Source: Lichenihabitans psoromatis
Lineage (GTDB): Bacteria; Pseudomonadota; Alphaproteobacteria; Rhizobiales; Beijerinckiaceae
Direction of reading: 5' to 3'
Assembly: GCF_004323635.1 (NCBI RefSeq)
Contig: NZ_CP036515.1
Location: 2,791,501-2,855,500, forward strand
Length of the DNA stretch: 64,000 nt
Position numbers and translations under genes: made by a program. The notes under the pieces are model-generated. The model was not told where the DNA came from, made no database searches, and was given only the letters and a program-made list of their open reading frames with translations. Below are positions 17,914-27,391 of the stretch, in pieces. Within the stretch, counting starts at the first letter, position 1; each line of letters opens with the position of its first letter.

Positions 17914-20298
17914 TCAGGGCTGGAGCGCATAGGCGATCACGTAATCGCCGATTTTCGTACCAAACGAGCCATGGCCGCCGGCCGCCGTGATCACGAATTG
18001 CTTGCCGCCACTCGCATAGGTCATCGGTGTCGATTGGCCGCCGGCCGGCAAGCGATCTTCCCACAATTGCGTGCCGTTGGTGACGTCGTAGGCACGGATG
18101 TAATAATCGAGCGTCGAGGTCAGGAAGGTCACGCCACCCGCAGTGGCGAGCGGGCCGCCGAGGGTCGGAACGCCGAGTTTGATCGGCACCGGTATGGGCG
18201 AGCTATCCTGGATCGTGCCGTTCCGATGCATCCAGATCACCTTCTTGGTCTGGAGATCGATGCCGGCCATATAGCCCCACGGCGGCCGAAGACAGGGAAT
18301 GCCGATCGGCGACAAAAACGCGTGCAGATCGACGCCATAGGGCGTGCCGAACATGGGTTGCACGCCATTTTCCGAACCAGGCGGCAGCGAGGCGTTGGGC
18401 TTGGCCGGATTATCGGCGCCGCGTGGGATCAGCGTCGACACGAATGGCACCGACATCGGATTGGCGATCGCGATTTGCCGGACCGGGTCGACCGCGATGC
18501 CGCCCCACTCGAACATCCCAAGATTGCCGGGGAACACGAGCGTGCCCTGCAGCGAAGGCGGCGTGAACGTGCCTTCGTAGCGAAGCTGGTGGAACAAGAT
18601 GCGGCAAGCGAGCTGATCGAAGATCGTGGCGCCCCACATGTCGGCTCCGGTCAGCTTCTCTTCCGGCCGGAACGTCAGTTCACTGAAGGGTTGTGTTGGT
18701 GACGACCGATCGCCCGGCGCGGCGCCTTGCGGCACGGGACGTTCGGGCGCCGGCACGATCGGCTCACCGGTGCGACGGTCGAGCACGAAGAGATTGCCGG
18801 TCTTGGCCGGCTGCAAAATTGCGGGCACGACGCCGTTGGCGGTTGGCACATCGACCAGGGTCGGCTGCGAGGGGAGGTCCATATCCCACAGGTCGTGATG
18901 CACGGTCTGGTAGGACCACGCCAGTTTGCCGGTGTTGATATCGAGAGCCACGAGTGCGCTTGAGTAGCGCTCTTGCGCGGGGGAGCGATTGCCGCCCCAG
19001 ATGTCTCCGGCTTGCACTCCCATGGGGAGAAAGACGAAGCCGAGAGTGGCGTCATACGAGGCCGTCATCCACGAATTCGGCGACCCGATCGTGTAGCTGT
19101 GGGTCTCGGATGGCATTTCGTTTTCGTTCAGATTGCCTGAGTCCCAGGCCCAGACGAGCTTGCCGGTATGGATGTCGAAACCGCGCACGACACCCGAGGG
19201 AACATGCGTCGAATAATTGTCGATCACGGCGCCGGACACGACCAAGATCTTGTCACTGACGACGGGCGGCGAGGTTGGTTCATAGAAGCCGAGCGTGTGT
19301 TCGCCCATGCCCTGCTGCAATCCCAGTGTGCCATGGTCCCCGAAGCTGTCGCATAATTTGCCGGTGTCCGCGTCGAGCGCGATCATCCGCCCATCGTTGA
19401 CGGGCAAGAAGATGGTTCGCGGGCAATCGGCTGGCGCGGGCGAGCCGTCAGCATTCGTCGCGCCCGGCTCCGTCTCGTGATACGACACGCCACGGCAGGT
19501 CAGATGCTGAAAGGTCGGATTGTCTTTGACCATCGGATCATAGGACCAGCGCAATTTGCCTGTCGCCGCGTCGAGCGCGAACAGCCGCTGGTGCTGCGAG
19601 CAGAGATAGACGGTGTCGCGGACCTTGAGAGGCGTCACCTCGAAGGTCGTCTCGGTCGGGTCGTTCTTACCCGGCAGATCGCCGGTCCGGAATGTCCAGG
19701 CCACCTTGAGGTTCTTGACGTTGGCCGGGGTGATCTGCGCGAGCGGCGAATAGCGCTGACCGAACTGGCTTCGGCCATAGGCCCGCCAATCCTCGTCCGG
19801 CTGCGGCTCGGGATCGGCCGGCGGCTTGGACGACGCGCTCACGATGGTTCCGTCGATCTCGTGATAGGTCGAAACAAGACCAGTGATCAGCACGACCGCA
19901 CCGGCCGCGACGCCGGCCCAGAGCGGCAGCATCGGGGCGATGCCGGCGAGCCTCTTGTCGCGATCGAGGTTGCGGGTGATCCAGGGCGTGAGTAGCCACA
20001 GGCCAAGTGGATAGATGATGTCGCCGCGCGCTGCGAGCGGCCAAAAATCGAAGCCGACCTCGCTGACGGCCCAGAGCAGGGTGCCGATCAGCACCGCCGC
20101 ATAAAGCCATAATGCGGATTGTCGCCGGAGCAGCAGGAGGATACCGGTCGCGATAATGCCGAGGCCCGCGACGAGGTAGAAGAAGGAACCGCCGAGCGCC
20201 ACGAGCCACGCGCCGCCGCCTCCGAGCGCCAGACCCAGCACGATGAACACGATCCCGGTCAGCAGGACCACCCAGCTCGATCGTGACGCAGTCCGCAT
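17914..20298 (-). CDS. gcd: Membrane-bound PQQ-dependent glucose dehydrogenase
   Basis: This 794-residue quinoprotein oxidises glucose to gluconolactone on the periplasmic side and passes electrons to ubiquinone. The first 150 residues hold about five transmembrane helices, and the rest is an eight-bladed PQQ propeller. It contains DWRAYGRSQFGQRYSPL, VAWTFRTGD, HQRLFALDAATGKL, GYMAGIDLQTK and TYASGGKQFV, all characteristic of the family. The frame is open to 20487, but MRTASRSSWVVLL with GAGGAA upstream is the proper start. PQQ biosynthesis genes are not in this window. It would allow direct oxidation and acidification (phosphate solubilisation) if PQQ is available. Confidence 0.95.
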   Translation of the reverse strand: MRTASRSSWVVLLTGIVFIVLGLALGGGGAWLVALGGSFFYLVAGLGIIATGILLLLRRQSALWLYAAVLIGTLLWAVSEVGFDFWPLAARGDIIYPLGLWLLTPWITRNLDRDKRLAGIAPMLPLWAGVAAGAVVLITGLVSTYHEIDGTIVSASSKPPADPEPQPDEDWRAYGRSQFGQRYSPLAQITPANVKNLKVAWTFRTGDLPGKNDPTETTFEVTPLKVRDTVYLCSQHQRLFALDAATGKLRWSYDPMVKDNPTFQHLTCRGVSYHETEPGATNADGSPAPADCPRTIFLPVNDGRMIALDADTGKLCDSFGDHGTLGLQQGMGEHTLGFYEPTSPPVVSDKILVVSGAVIDNYSTHVPSGVVRGFDIHTGKLVWAWDSGNLNENEMPSETHSYTIGSPNSWMTASYDATLGFVFLPMGVQAGDIWGGNRSPAQERYSSALVALDINTGKLAWSYQTVHHDLWDMDLPSQPTLVDVPTANGVVPAILQPAKTGNLFVLDRRTGEPIVPAPERPVPQGAAPGDRSSPTQPFSELTFRPEEKLTGADMWGATIFDQLACRILFHQLRYEGTFTPPSLQGTLVFPGNLGMFEWGGIAVDPVRQIAIANPMSVPFVSTLIPRGADNPAKPNASLPPGSENGVQPMFGTPYGVDLHAFLSPIGIPCLRPPWGYMAGIDLQTKKVIWMHRNGTIQDSSPIPVPIKLGVPTLGGPLATAGGVTFLTSTLDYYIRAYDVTNGTQLWEDRLPAGGQSTPMTYASGGKQFVITAAGGHGSFGTKIGDYVIAYALQP

Positions 20299-20557
20299 GT
20301 CGTTCGTTCCTCGTTCGGCTGGCCGGCCTCGCCGCCAGGATGAACGGCGCGCCAGCCCACAGCCAAGCAGCAGCCGTGCATCCGCTGTGTGACGGTGGCG
20401 GCGACATTTTGCAACAACACAGGCGTGTTTCCGTGCATCAACAGCATGGCTTCGCCGGAACCCTCCCTGGATTTCGGCGGTTGCCATGGGTTAGCTCCGG
20501 CCTTGCGTCAGCATTGTTGCGCTGCGGCCGGCCCTCCCTCGCGCAAAGGTCACGTCC

Positions 20558-20749
20558 ATGGCTCATGAAAAAGACGACCGTCAGAAGCCCGCTCCCACCG
20601 AGCCGCATCCCGGTATGATGGGTGACGGCACCGAGGAGCAGAACCTCAACCAGACGGGCAACCCGAAGGCGCGCATCTCGGAAGACGAGGTGAAGGAGGC
20701 TTTCGGGACGGAAAGCACGACCCAAGGTGAAACGTCGAAGAAGAGCTGA
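20558..20749 (+). CDS. Small hydrophilic protein
   Basis: This 63-residue, highly polar protein is rich in Glu, Lys, Pro, Thr and Gly and begins MAHEKDDRQKPAPTEPHPG. It has no cysteine, hydrophobic segment or recognisable domain and is probably disordered. It resembles small stress-associated hydrophilic proteins in composition, but I cannot name a family. A terminator-like hairpin follows 17 bases after the stop, which supports a monocistronic gene. An ATG at 20558 with a loose AAAGG element is used as start. Confidence 0.65.
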   Translation: MAHEKDDRQKPAPTEPHPGMMGDGTEEQNLNQTGNPKARISEDEVKEAFGTESTTQGETSKKS

Positions 20750-20765
20750 GGCTCTTCATCGCCGC

Positions 20766-20802
20766 AGGGGCCAGGCCAGCTCTTAAAGGTCGGGCCCCTT
20801 TT
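20766..20802 (+). terminator. Intrinsic terminator after the small hydrophilic gene
   Basis: AGGGGCC (20766-20772) pairs with GGCCCCT (20793-20799), and the right arm runs into TTTT. The loop of 20 bases is long, but the GC-rich stem followed by a short T-run directly after a small gene is terminator-like. Confidence 0.55.
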
Positions 20803-20878
20803 CGGTTGGCAGCATAGCATTGCTACACAAGTGTTTGTTCTGACGCAGATCTAAGCTGCGTCAACTCGGCCTCGGTCG

Positions 20879-21190
20879 TCACGGGCGGACGAATGATCCA
20901 CTCGGCACAATGTCGGCTGCCGCGCCGCCAGATACGGTTGACAACTCCCGAGCAGGACTTGTCGAAGCGGTCGACGCGACTTGATGAACTGGCCGACGTC
21001 GGGCCCGCGCGGTGGACTTTGCTGACCGAGGCGCGTGACCGATAAAGCCCGCTCCATTCGAGCCGGTGTACGGCCGATCCGCTGGGGAACCAGAATATCC
21101 GGGTAATTGCACACTAGACATCTGCGGCGGCGCTTCGGCACATCCTGCCAACATCGCGAGCGTCGACAAGGCCACCAAACGACAGATCAT
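20879..21190 (-). CDS. Putative small lipoprotein
   Basis: This 103-residue protein has a lipoprotein signal: MICRLVALSTLAMLAGC, with the lipobox LAGC placing the modified Cys near residue 17. The mature part is short, Ser/Ala/Gly/Pro-rich and basic, without a recognisable domain. The ATG at 21190 has GGAG 6 bases upstream; a TTG four codons earlier is less likely. It is probably anchored in the outer or inner membrane. Function is unknown. Confidence 0.6.
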   Translation of the reverse strand: MICRLVALSTLAMLAGCAEAPPQMSSVQLPGYSGSPADRPYTGSNGAGFIGHAPRSAKSTARARRRPVHQVASTASTSPARELSTVSGGAAADIVPSGSFVRP

Positions 21191-21271
21191 AAGCAACTCC
21201 AAACTCTCGATATCATCGTCTAAAAGTATGAACGACCCTTCGTACCCGGAGGGTTCGGTCGGCTCACGCTT

Positions 21272-21763
21272 TTAGCCGATGTGACGCTGATGGGAGGACA
21301 CAGGCTTTCCCAGCCTGATTGCCCCAATCGCGAGACCCGCCGCCATCGCGACATAGACGGCCGCCATCGACCGTTTGGACAGCACCATTTCCCACCCCGG
21401 CGTAAGCTGTTTTGGGGTCGCACCATAATCGACAACTACCGCGACGGCCGATATCGCAAGAGCTTTACCGAACGCCTCGATCGGAGGGACTGGCCGACGC
21501 GATCCGACCCAGAGTTGCAGCGGGACAGCCCAGAAGATGGTGGCCGCGAGATGGGTCGCAAGGCCGACGCCGGTATGGGCCAGATCGCCTTTTGTGACCA
21601 GGCTGGCCTGTTCGCCGTTCAGCCAATGGCTGGTCGAGTTGGTCGGTTGCAGCAATCCGCGGTTTTCGATCTTTGCCGCAACCATGAGAGCGACGGTTGA
21701 GGTCAGACTTCCGAGCGCTCCTGAAACCACGGCCGAGCGGCCCGCGCTTGCCCAAACTCCCAC
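21272..21763 (-). CDS. Hypothetical inner-membrane protein
   Basis: This 163-residue protein has about four hydrophobic stretches: SAVVSGALGSLTSTVALMVAA, VGLATHLAATIFWAVPL, ALAISAVAVVVDYG and AAVYVAMAAGLAIGAI. A conserved-looking DYGATPKQLTPGWE lies between the third and fourth helices. The GTG start at 21763 has GGGAG 7 bases upstream; a TTG two codons earlier is the alternative. Proteins of this size and topology, with the DYG...P.R.TPGWE pattern, are widespread in proteobacteria as uncharacterised membrane proteins. I assign no function. Confidence 0.7.
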   Translation of the reverse strand: MGVWASAGRSAVVSGALGSLTSTVALMVAAKIENRGLLQPTNSTSHWLNGEQASLVTKGDLAHTGVGLATHLAATIFWAVPLQLWVGSRRPVPPIEAFGKALAISAVAVVVDYGATPKQLTPGWEMVLSKRSMAAVYVAMAAGLAIGAIRLGKPVSSHQRHIG

Positions 21764-22157
21764 ATCCAAACTCCCTGATCACCGACGTGAGGTGAACGTT
21801 CCGCGTCATGAGACGTTCCTGCACCGGGACAAGCCATCCTCGATTGCAAGCCACGCCCTTATCGACCGACGGCCGATCCGCCGGATATTCGGGCGTGGAT
21901 CGATCAGTGGGGCATTGCTGCACCGGGCAGCACGAGCATATCGCGACGAGAGTCTCGCCCGATACGACTGTCTAGGGGGCGATTGATCTGCGCGCTGCGA
22001 CTGACACAGAACACGCGGTAGAACAATATGCTTGTGCCGTAACAACAAGCTGAGATTATGGTGCCGACCATCTCGCCAGAGGCCGACATGGTCCGCTTAT
22101 CACGCTCGACGCAGGGCACGGTCGGCACAAGGGTCGAAGAGGCTGGCGGGATCCGCG
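21764..22157. other. Gene-poor stretch
   Basis: About 390 bases without a gene I can support. ORFs on both strands lack a ribosome site and have arginine-rich shadow-like composition. A hairpin GCTTGT...ACAAGC with a 9-base loop lies at 22030-22050; there is no T-run. Promoters for the flanking divergent small genes may be here. Confidence 0.4.
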
Positions 22158-22301
22158 ATGAAAGCAAAGAGACATTCACGCCTCTCGGTGATGACCCTCG
22201 TGCTTCAATACGTGGTTGTCGTGCTGCTCGTGTTGCTCTTTATCGAGATCTGCATGCGATCGGACGCGCGGTTGGCGCCATTGCCTTGGGACGGCTCCTG
22301 A
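22158..22301 (+). CDS. Possible 47-aa single-span membrane protein
   Basis: The ATG at 22158 opens a 47-residue peptide with a basic N-terminus (MKAKRHSRLSV), one long hydrophobic helix (VVVVLLVLLFIEI) and a short polar tail ending LPWDGS. The basic start suggests an N-in topology. There is only a loose GGCGGGAT element upstream, and the frame is open earlier without plausible content. I do not recognise a family. Confidence 0.4.
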   Translation: MKAKRHSRLSVMTLVLQYVVVVLLVLLFIEICMRSDARLAPLPWDGS

Positions 22302-22535
22302 GCGGGCGACGCATCTTTTATCGTCGCCAATCTGCCGAGCCGTTGATCGAGGCACGCGGAGGCTGAGACACAACCCTCGACGAGAGAGATTTGAAAGTGG
22401 GCGAGCCGAGATGTTTCGGCACAGCCTCGAATGTCACGCGACGGCCGGTTGGATCGAGACGCAAAGCGGCTCGATCCTCGATTGCCTTAGACACGTCGAC
22501 CGCGAAGGACGACGTCACAAAAAGGGCGCCGCTTC

Positions 22536-22778
22536 TTATCGCTTCAGCTTATAGGCGGCCGCGCATTTCGGGCTGACTTCTGCCTTCTTGGCTTTCATGC
22601 AGGTCGTCACCTTATTGACGTCCGGAACGAACTCCCCGCAGAGCCTCTGGGCGTCGTCGTAGCAGGCTGCCTGCTGCCGGTCTCGCAGCGTCGGACCCTT
22701 GGTGAACGCAAAAGCGGGTGCGACGGAAGAGCCGGTCACTGCAACAATCAAGAGTGCTTTAAAGACATTCATCGGCAT
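22536..22778 (-). CDS. Secreted small cysteine-rich protein
   Basis: This 80-residue protein has a signal peptide (MNVFKALLIVAVTGSSVAPAFA) and a mature part with four cysteines. Their spacing, AACYDDAQRLCGEF then TTCMKAKKAEVSPKC, matches the cysteine-rich (GLG1-like) repeat seen in small periplasmic proteins of rhizobia. The cysteines probably form two disulfides after export. An AAGGA element lies 4 bases before the ATG at 22778; the ATG at 22772 is equally possible. Function is unknown. Confidence 0.75.
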   Translation of the reverse strand: MPMNVFKALLIVAVTGSSVAPAFAFTKGPTLRDRQQAACYDDAQRLCGEFVPDVNKVTTCMKAKKAEVSPKCAAAYKLKR

Positions 22779-22977
22779 CCGTTCCTTGCAGGGCGTCTCA
22801 ATTGCTCAATCGGCATGACGCAAAGACATAAGCCTCATTCAGACTTAATGTTTCGCTGCTGGACGCGGTCTTCAGAACAGAACAACCGATTTATGCTTCG
22901 TGTTGTCGTTTTGCCGCTAGGTCGAAGCCGTGGTGGACTCGGGTTAGACCCGCGACGCTGATCGCATTGTGTTGACC

Positions 22978-25900
22978 TTAACGGGACTCTGCCGCGACCG
23001 ACGGCGCACGCTTCAATCGCCGCATGCGGGCCGCTTTCGTCAGCACATGCGACAGCTGCTCGATCGAATACGGCTTATGCAGCAACTCGAAGCCGTGCGT
23101 GCCGCTCTGCGCCAGAACGTGGCTGTAACCGGAGGTGAGCACAACCGGAAGATCGGCATGGCGGCGGCGGATCTCCTGGGCGAGATCGACGCCGTTCATA
23201 CCGGGCATGACCACGTCGGAAAAAACCACGTCGAAGCGACTCGAGTCGAGTGCCAGTTCGGCCAGAGCAGATTTGGCATCAATCGCCAGAACCGAGGCAT
23301 AGCCGAGTTCCTCGAGCGTCTGCGTCGCGAAGGATCCGACATCGACGTTATCCTCGACGAGGAGCACGCTGATGCCATCCCCATCGACCGTCATGGTCGC
23401 TCCATTTCGGCTCTCGTCCGCCATCGTATCGCCGACGGCCCTCGGCAGATAAAGCGTGAAGGTCGTGCCCTCACCCAGGATGCTTTCGACGCCGACCTCC
23501 CCGCCCGACTGTTTGACGAAGCCGAACACCTGGGACAGGCCGAGCCCGGTGCCCTTCCCGACGCCCTTAGTCGTAAAGAAAGGCTCGAAGATCCGATCCA
23601 GGTCTTCGGGCGCGATGCCGGAACCGCTATCGGTCATCGACATCGCGACGAAATCGCCGAGTACCGCCGGGTGGGCTCTCAAGGCCGGCAGAACGGACGT
23701 CGGATGCACCCAAATGGTGAGTTTCCCCTCACCATCCATCGCGTCGCGGGCGTTGACGGCCAAATTGACGAGCGCGGTTTCGAACTGGCTGGGATCCGCA
23801 TCCACGAAGCAGGGTTCGTCATGCACGATCGTCTCGACGCGGACACGGGACCCCGTGAGGGTTTTGACCATGTCGCTGATCGCGCCGACGCTCTGAACCA
23901 CGTCGAACACTTCGGGTTTGAGCGCCTGACGGCGAGCAAAGGCAAGCAATTGCCCCGTGAGTTTGGCGGCTCGCCCGGTCGTATCCGAAATAGCGTCGAT
24001 GTAGCGCTGGCGTCTTTCGTCCGAGAGGTTCGGCCGTTTCAGAAGATCGATCGACGATCGGATGACGGTCAGCAAGTTGTTAAAATCATGCGCCACGCCG
24101 CCGGTCAATTGACCGACCGCCTCCATCTTTTGGGATTGGCGAAGCTGTTCCTCGGCAAGGTTCAGCGCTTCCGCTTGGAGCTTCTCGGCCGTGATGTCAC
24201 GCCCATAGGCATAGACGAGGCCATCCTCCGGAGCCGCCACCCAGGACATCCAACGGTAGCCGCCGTCCTTCCGACGAAAGCGATTGATGTAGGCCCGAAG
24301 ACCCTCGCGATTGGCGCGTTCCAACACCTCGCTAGCATCGCCGAGGTCGTCCGGATGGATGAAATCGAAAACCGATAGCCCCAGCATCTCGTCTGGGGTC
24401 CAACCGAGGATCGTCTCAGCGGCAGGATTGACGGCTCGAAACTGCCCCTCCGCATCGACGATGATCAGAAGATCTTGGGAGTTCCGCCACACGCGATCGC
24501 GCTCTCGAGTCCGTTCGGCAACGCGTTGCTCAAGATCGATATTGAGATCGCGCAGTTGGTCTTCGACGCGCCGTCGCTCGATCGCGGCACGGGTGCGGTC
24601 GGCGACGTTCCGCGCGAAGGCCAATTGCTCTTCGGTCCAGTGCCGAGGCTGCGTATCGTGGAGAAAGAACATGGCCACGAACTTGCCATGTTCGATCACC
24701 GGCAGATTGATGAACGCACGGACCTCTATGCTCTCGAAAGCTGCCGTCCTTCCCGATGTTCGATCGTCCTCGTTCGTATTGTCGATGACGACCGTTGACC
24801 CTCGTTTGAGATCGTCGACGAAGGATCCGAAAGTTCGAAACGAGTGCGTTCCGGCGACACTCGCGACGTTGGGCTTGGCCCAATCGCGAAAAATAGTGAT
24901 GACTTCGCCTGCGACATTGACGGCGCCGTAGCCGGCCCGACCAATGCCGAGCGTGCGACCCATGATCTCGGATGCGGCGAAAGCCATCTCGGCGGTATCG
25001 CTCATGTCCCGGAGGCGATCGCCGAGTTCGAGGATTGCGAGCCGGCGCTCTTCGGCTTGTTTGCGTTCCGTGATGTCGACCGATGCGCCCGGAAAGCGAA
25101 TGGGCGTCCCATCGGCGTCTCTGACGATCCGACCTCGCGCCAAAACCCATCGGACCGAACCATCCGGTTGAAAGATGCGATACTCGTTCGAAAATTCATC
25201 CGCGCCGGAAAAGAGACGGTCTAGTTCGTTTTGAAAGGCCGGCAGATCATCCGGATGAAAGTTACGCGTGAATTCCGAGAGAGGGGCGCCGCGTGCGGCC
25301 CAGGCGGGATCGACCGTGTAGATGTGAGCGAAATTGGCGTCCGCATAGATGATGTCCGCCTTCAGGTCCCAGTCCCAAATGCCGACCATGCCGGAGGCGC
25401 CGAGTGCCAGGTTCAACCGCTCCTGGCTCTGTTGCAGTTCCCGTTCGGCCTGTTTGGAGGCCGTGATATCGCGGGAGACCGCAAGCAGCTTCTCGATCTG
25501 GCCATGGGCATCCCGTATCGGGGTGATCCGAACGTCCCACCATTTCTCAATCCCGGCGAACGTCGCGGTCGGTCCCTGGTAATGTCCGGTTCCGCCCGTG
25601 CGTGCGGTCGCGAGGGCATTCTCCGCTGTCAGGCGCAAATCGTAAGGGCAGATGACGGGCCAGGGCCGGCCACGGATCGCATCGAAATCCGACACATCCA
25701 TAGCGTCTTGACCACGCTCGCTCATGAAAACGAGCGCTCCGTCGAGATCGAGCACCTGGATGCAATCGTCCGATGAGGCCAGAACGCCTTGGAGGAATTC
25801 CTCACTGAGCCGAAGCTTCTCGGCCGCCGCGCGGCGCAGGGTCTCGTCACGAACGATCTTGATGAACCCGATATGCTGGCCAGCCTCGGTCCGCAATGGC

Positions 25901-26721
25901 ATCATTTCGCCATTGGCCCAGAAGCGCGACCCGTCCTTTTTCATATGCCAGCGCTCATCGTTCGCGCGGCCCGTTTCAAGCGATCGCCTCATCTCTTGCT
26001 GGACGAGATCGCGCGCCCGATCTTCGGGTGTGAAGAAAAGATCGGCTGGCTGCCCCTTCATCTCCTCACAAGACCACCCAAAAATCCGCGTCGCGCCGGA
26101 GTTCCATTCGGTCACGAGGCCGACGCGGTCGGTCGCCACGATTGCGAAATCGACGGCGCTTTCGAGAATTTGATGGTGGCGTGCGTTGCCGTCTTTCACG
26201 GCCTGCTCCGCCGTCTCGAGGGCCGCGATCGAGCGCCGCAATTCAAGCTGGGACATGACTTGTCTGGCTAGCGCCTTGAGGCCGGAGGCCTGCATCTGCG
26301 ACAACCCATTGGGACGCGGCACCGAGTCAATGACGCAGAGGGTTCCAAGCGGCACACCCTCGGCCGTCTCGAGCCGGGCACCCGCGTAGAAGCGGAGATG
26401 CGGTTCGCCCGTCACGAGGGGGTTGGTCGAGGTTCGATCATCCAGGGTGAGATCGGGAATGATCATGAGCCCTGGCTGCTTCAACGCATGTTGGCAGACG
26501 GACTGGTTGATCGGTGTCTGGTGAGGATCGAAGCCGACCCGCGCCTTGAACCACTGCCGGTCATTCGCCACGAGACTGACGAGCGCCACGGGCGTCGCGC
26601 AAATTTGCGCCGCAAGATGTACGATGTCGTCGAACCCCTCTTCGGCGGGGGTGTCGAGGATGTTATAGGAATCGAGCACAGCAAGCCGTCTCTCCTCCTC
26701 GGATCGGGACGGATCAACCAT
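22978..26721 (-). CDS. Hybrid sensor histidine kinase with GAF and PAS domains
   Basis: This 1247-residue soluble hybrid kinase has, in order: a GAF domain (about residues 25-160), three PAS/PAC units (about 190-555), a second GAF (about 565-715), a fourth PAS (about 745-860), HisKA with the phospho-accepting His in GGVAHDFNNLL, HATPase (NLAVNARDAM, DSGSGI, GKGTGLGLSQV) and a C-terminal receiver with Asp in VVFSDVVMPG. No transmembrane helix is seen, so it senses cytoplasmic or diffusible signals. The frame is open to 26919, but homology starts at MVDPSRSEEERRL (26721). No output regulator is adjacent. Frequent relatives of this architecture are PAS-rich kinases of unknown stimulus. Confidence 0.93.
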   Translation of the reverse strand: MVDPSRSEEERRLAVLDSYNILDTPAEEGFDDIVHLAAQICATPVALVSLVANDRQWFKARVGFDPHQTPINQSVCQHALKQPGLMIIPDLTLDDRTSTNPLVTGEPHLRFYAGARLETAEGVPLGTLCVIDSVPRPNGLSQMQASGLKALARQVMSQLELRRSIAALETAEQAVKDGNARHHQILESAVDFAIVATDRVGLVTEWNSGATRIFGWSCEEMKGQPADLFFTPEDRARDLVQQEMRRSLETGRANDERWHMKKDGSRFWANGEMMPLRTEAGQHIGFIKIVRDETLRRAAAEKLRLSEEFLQGVLASSDDCIQVLDLDGALVFMSERGQDAMDVSDFDAIRGRPWPVICPYDLRLTAENALATARTGGTGHYQGPTATFAGIEKWWDVRITPIRDAHGQIEKLLAVSRDITASKQAERELQQSQERLNLALGASGMVGIWDWDLKADIIYADANFAHIYTVDPAWAARGAPLSEFTRNFHPDDLPAFQNELDRLFSGADEFSNEYRIFQPDGSVRWVLARGRIVRDADGTPIRFPGASVDITERKQAEERRLAILELGDRLRDMSDTAEMAFAASEIMGRTLGIGRAGYGAVNVAGEVITIFRDWAKPNVASVAGTHSFRTFGSFVDDLKRGSTVVIDNTNEDDRTSGRTAAFESIEVRAFINLPVIEHGKFVAMFFLHDTQPRHWTEEQLAFARNVADRTRAAIERRRVEDQLRDLNIDLEQRVAERTRERDRVWRNSQDLLIIVDAEGQFRAVNPAAETILGWTPDEMLGLSVFDFIHPDDLGDASEVLERANREGLRAYINRFRRKDGGYRWMSWVAAPEDGLVYAYGRDITAEKLQAEALNLAEEQLRQSQKMEAVGQLTGGVAHDFNNLLTVIRSSIDLLKRPNLSDERRQRYIDAISDTTGRAAKLTGQLLAFARRQALKPEVFDVVQSVGAISDMVKTLTGSRVRVETIVHDEPCFVDADPSQFETALVNLAVNARDAMDGEGKLTIWVHPTSVLPALRAHPAVLGDFVAMSMTDSGSGIAPEDLDRIFEPFFTTKGVGKGTGLGLSQVFGFVKQSGGEVGVESILGEGTTFTLYLPRAVGDTMADESRNGATMTVDGDGISVLLVEDNVDVGSFATQTLEELGYASVLAIDAKSALAELALDSSRFDVVFSDVVMPGMNGVDLAQEIRRRHADLPVVLTSGYSHVLAQSGTHGFELLHKPYSIEQLSHVLTKAARMRRLKRAPSVAAESR

Positions 26722-27391
26722 GTCGGGCGATCGCTCTCTGATGATCACAGACAACGGTCGAGAGCTCGACGAATCCCGTCGGAGGAAGTCGAAACGCCAA
26801 CGCGAGCCCAAACGACCAACCGCAGGGGATCCAGCATTCCAAGAAGGCCATGCGGATCGGGCCGCGAGCGTGTATCGACACCATAACCGCGCCATAACAT
26901 GACGTCGAGAACGAGTCACCTGACCGAGAAGACGCGGGCCGCGACCTGAAACACATCGGCGCGTGGGGCTCGAGCAAGGCTCTCAGTTCGATCATCGTGT
27001 GGCGAAGCGGGTTTCGGCAAACGGCATCGATCGTTTCGGAGGCATAACATAAGTTTGATCGTGAGCCTGACCCGCGTTCTAGTCTCCCGTGCGCTCGGAG
27101 GTTCGTTCGATGGCAGCCAGACGACATCATTTTCGATGAGCCTCCCGGTCGAGGTCACGTATCGCGGCAAAAGCCGGGTCGGACAATATACTCTCCTGGG
27201 ATACGGACCGCAGGCGATCGTGACCGTCACCTATCGCTTGAGCAAAATATCGAAGGAGTGCGGCAACTTCTCGGTCGAACGGATCGCCCGCAATCTCATC
27301 TTGGAAATGGTACGCGGCAGCCATTATTGAACAGGGCGGGTGTCGGCTCTTTGTTCGGCCTAACGCAGATGCCGGGGCCTTTCATCCAAGT
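26722..27391. other. Gene-poor stretch with one possible small ORF
   Basis: About 670 bases lie between the sensor kinase start and the ABC ATPase stop. Apart from the doubtful ORF at 27136-27330 listed separately, I see no gene. The kinase promoter should lie just right of 26721. Composition is ordinary. Confidence 0.45.
27136..27330 (+). CDS. Possible 64-aa hypothetical protein
   Basis: From the ATG at 27136 the peptide begins MSLPVEVTYRGKSRVGQY and continues with beta-like segments and a C-terminal helix ending LEMVRGSHY. Composition is protein-like, not arginine-saturated as in most shadows, and the frame is open back to 27055. There is no clear ribosome-binding site and no recognised family. 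A competing ORF runs on the opposite strand. Confidence 0.3.
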   Translation: MSLPVEVTYRGKSRVGQYTLLGYGPQAIVTVTYRLSKISKECGNFSVERIARNLILEMVRGSHY

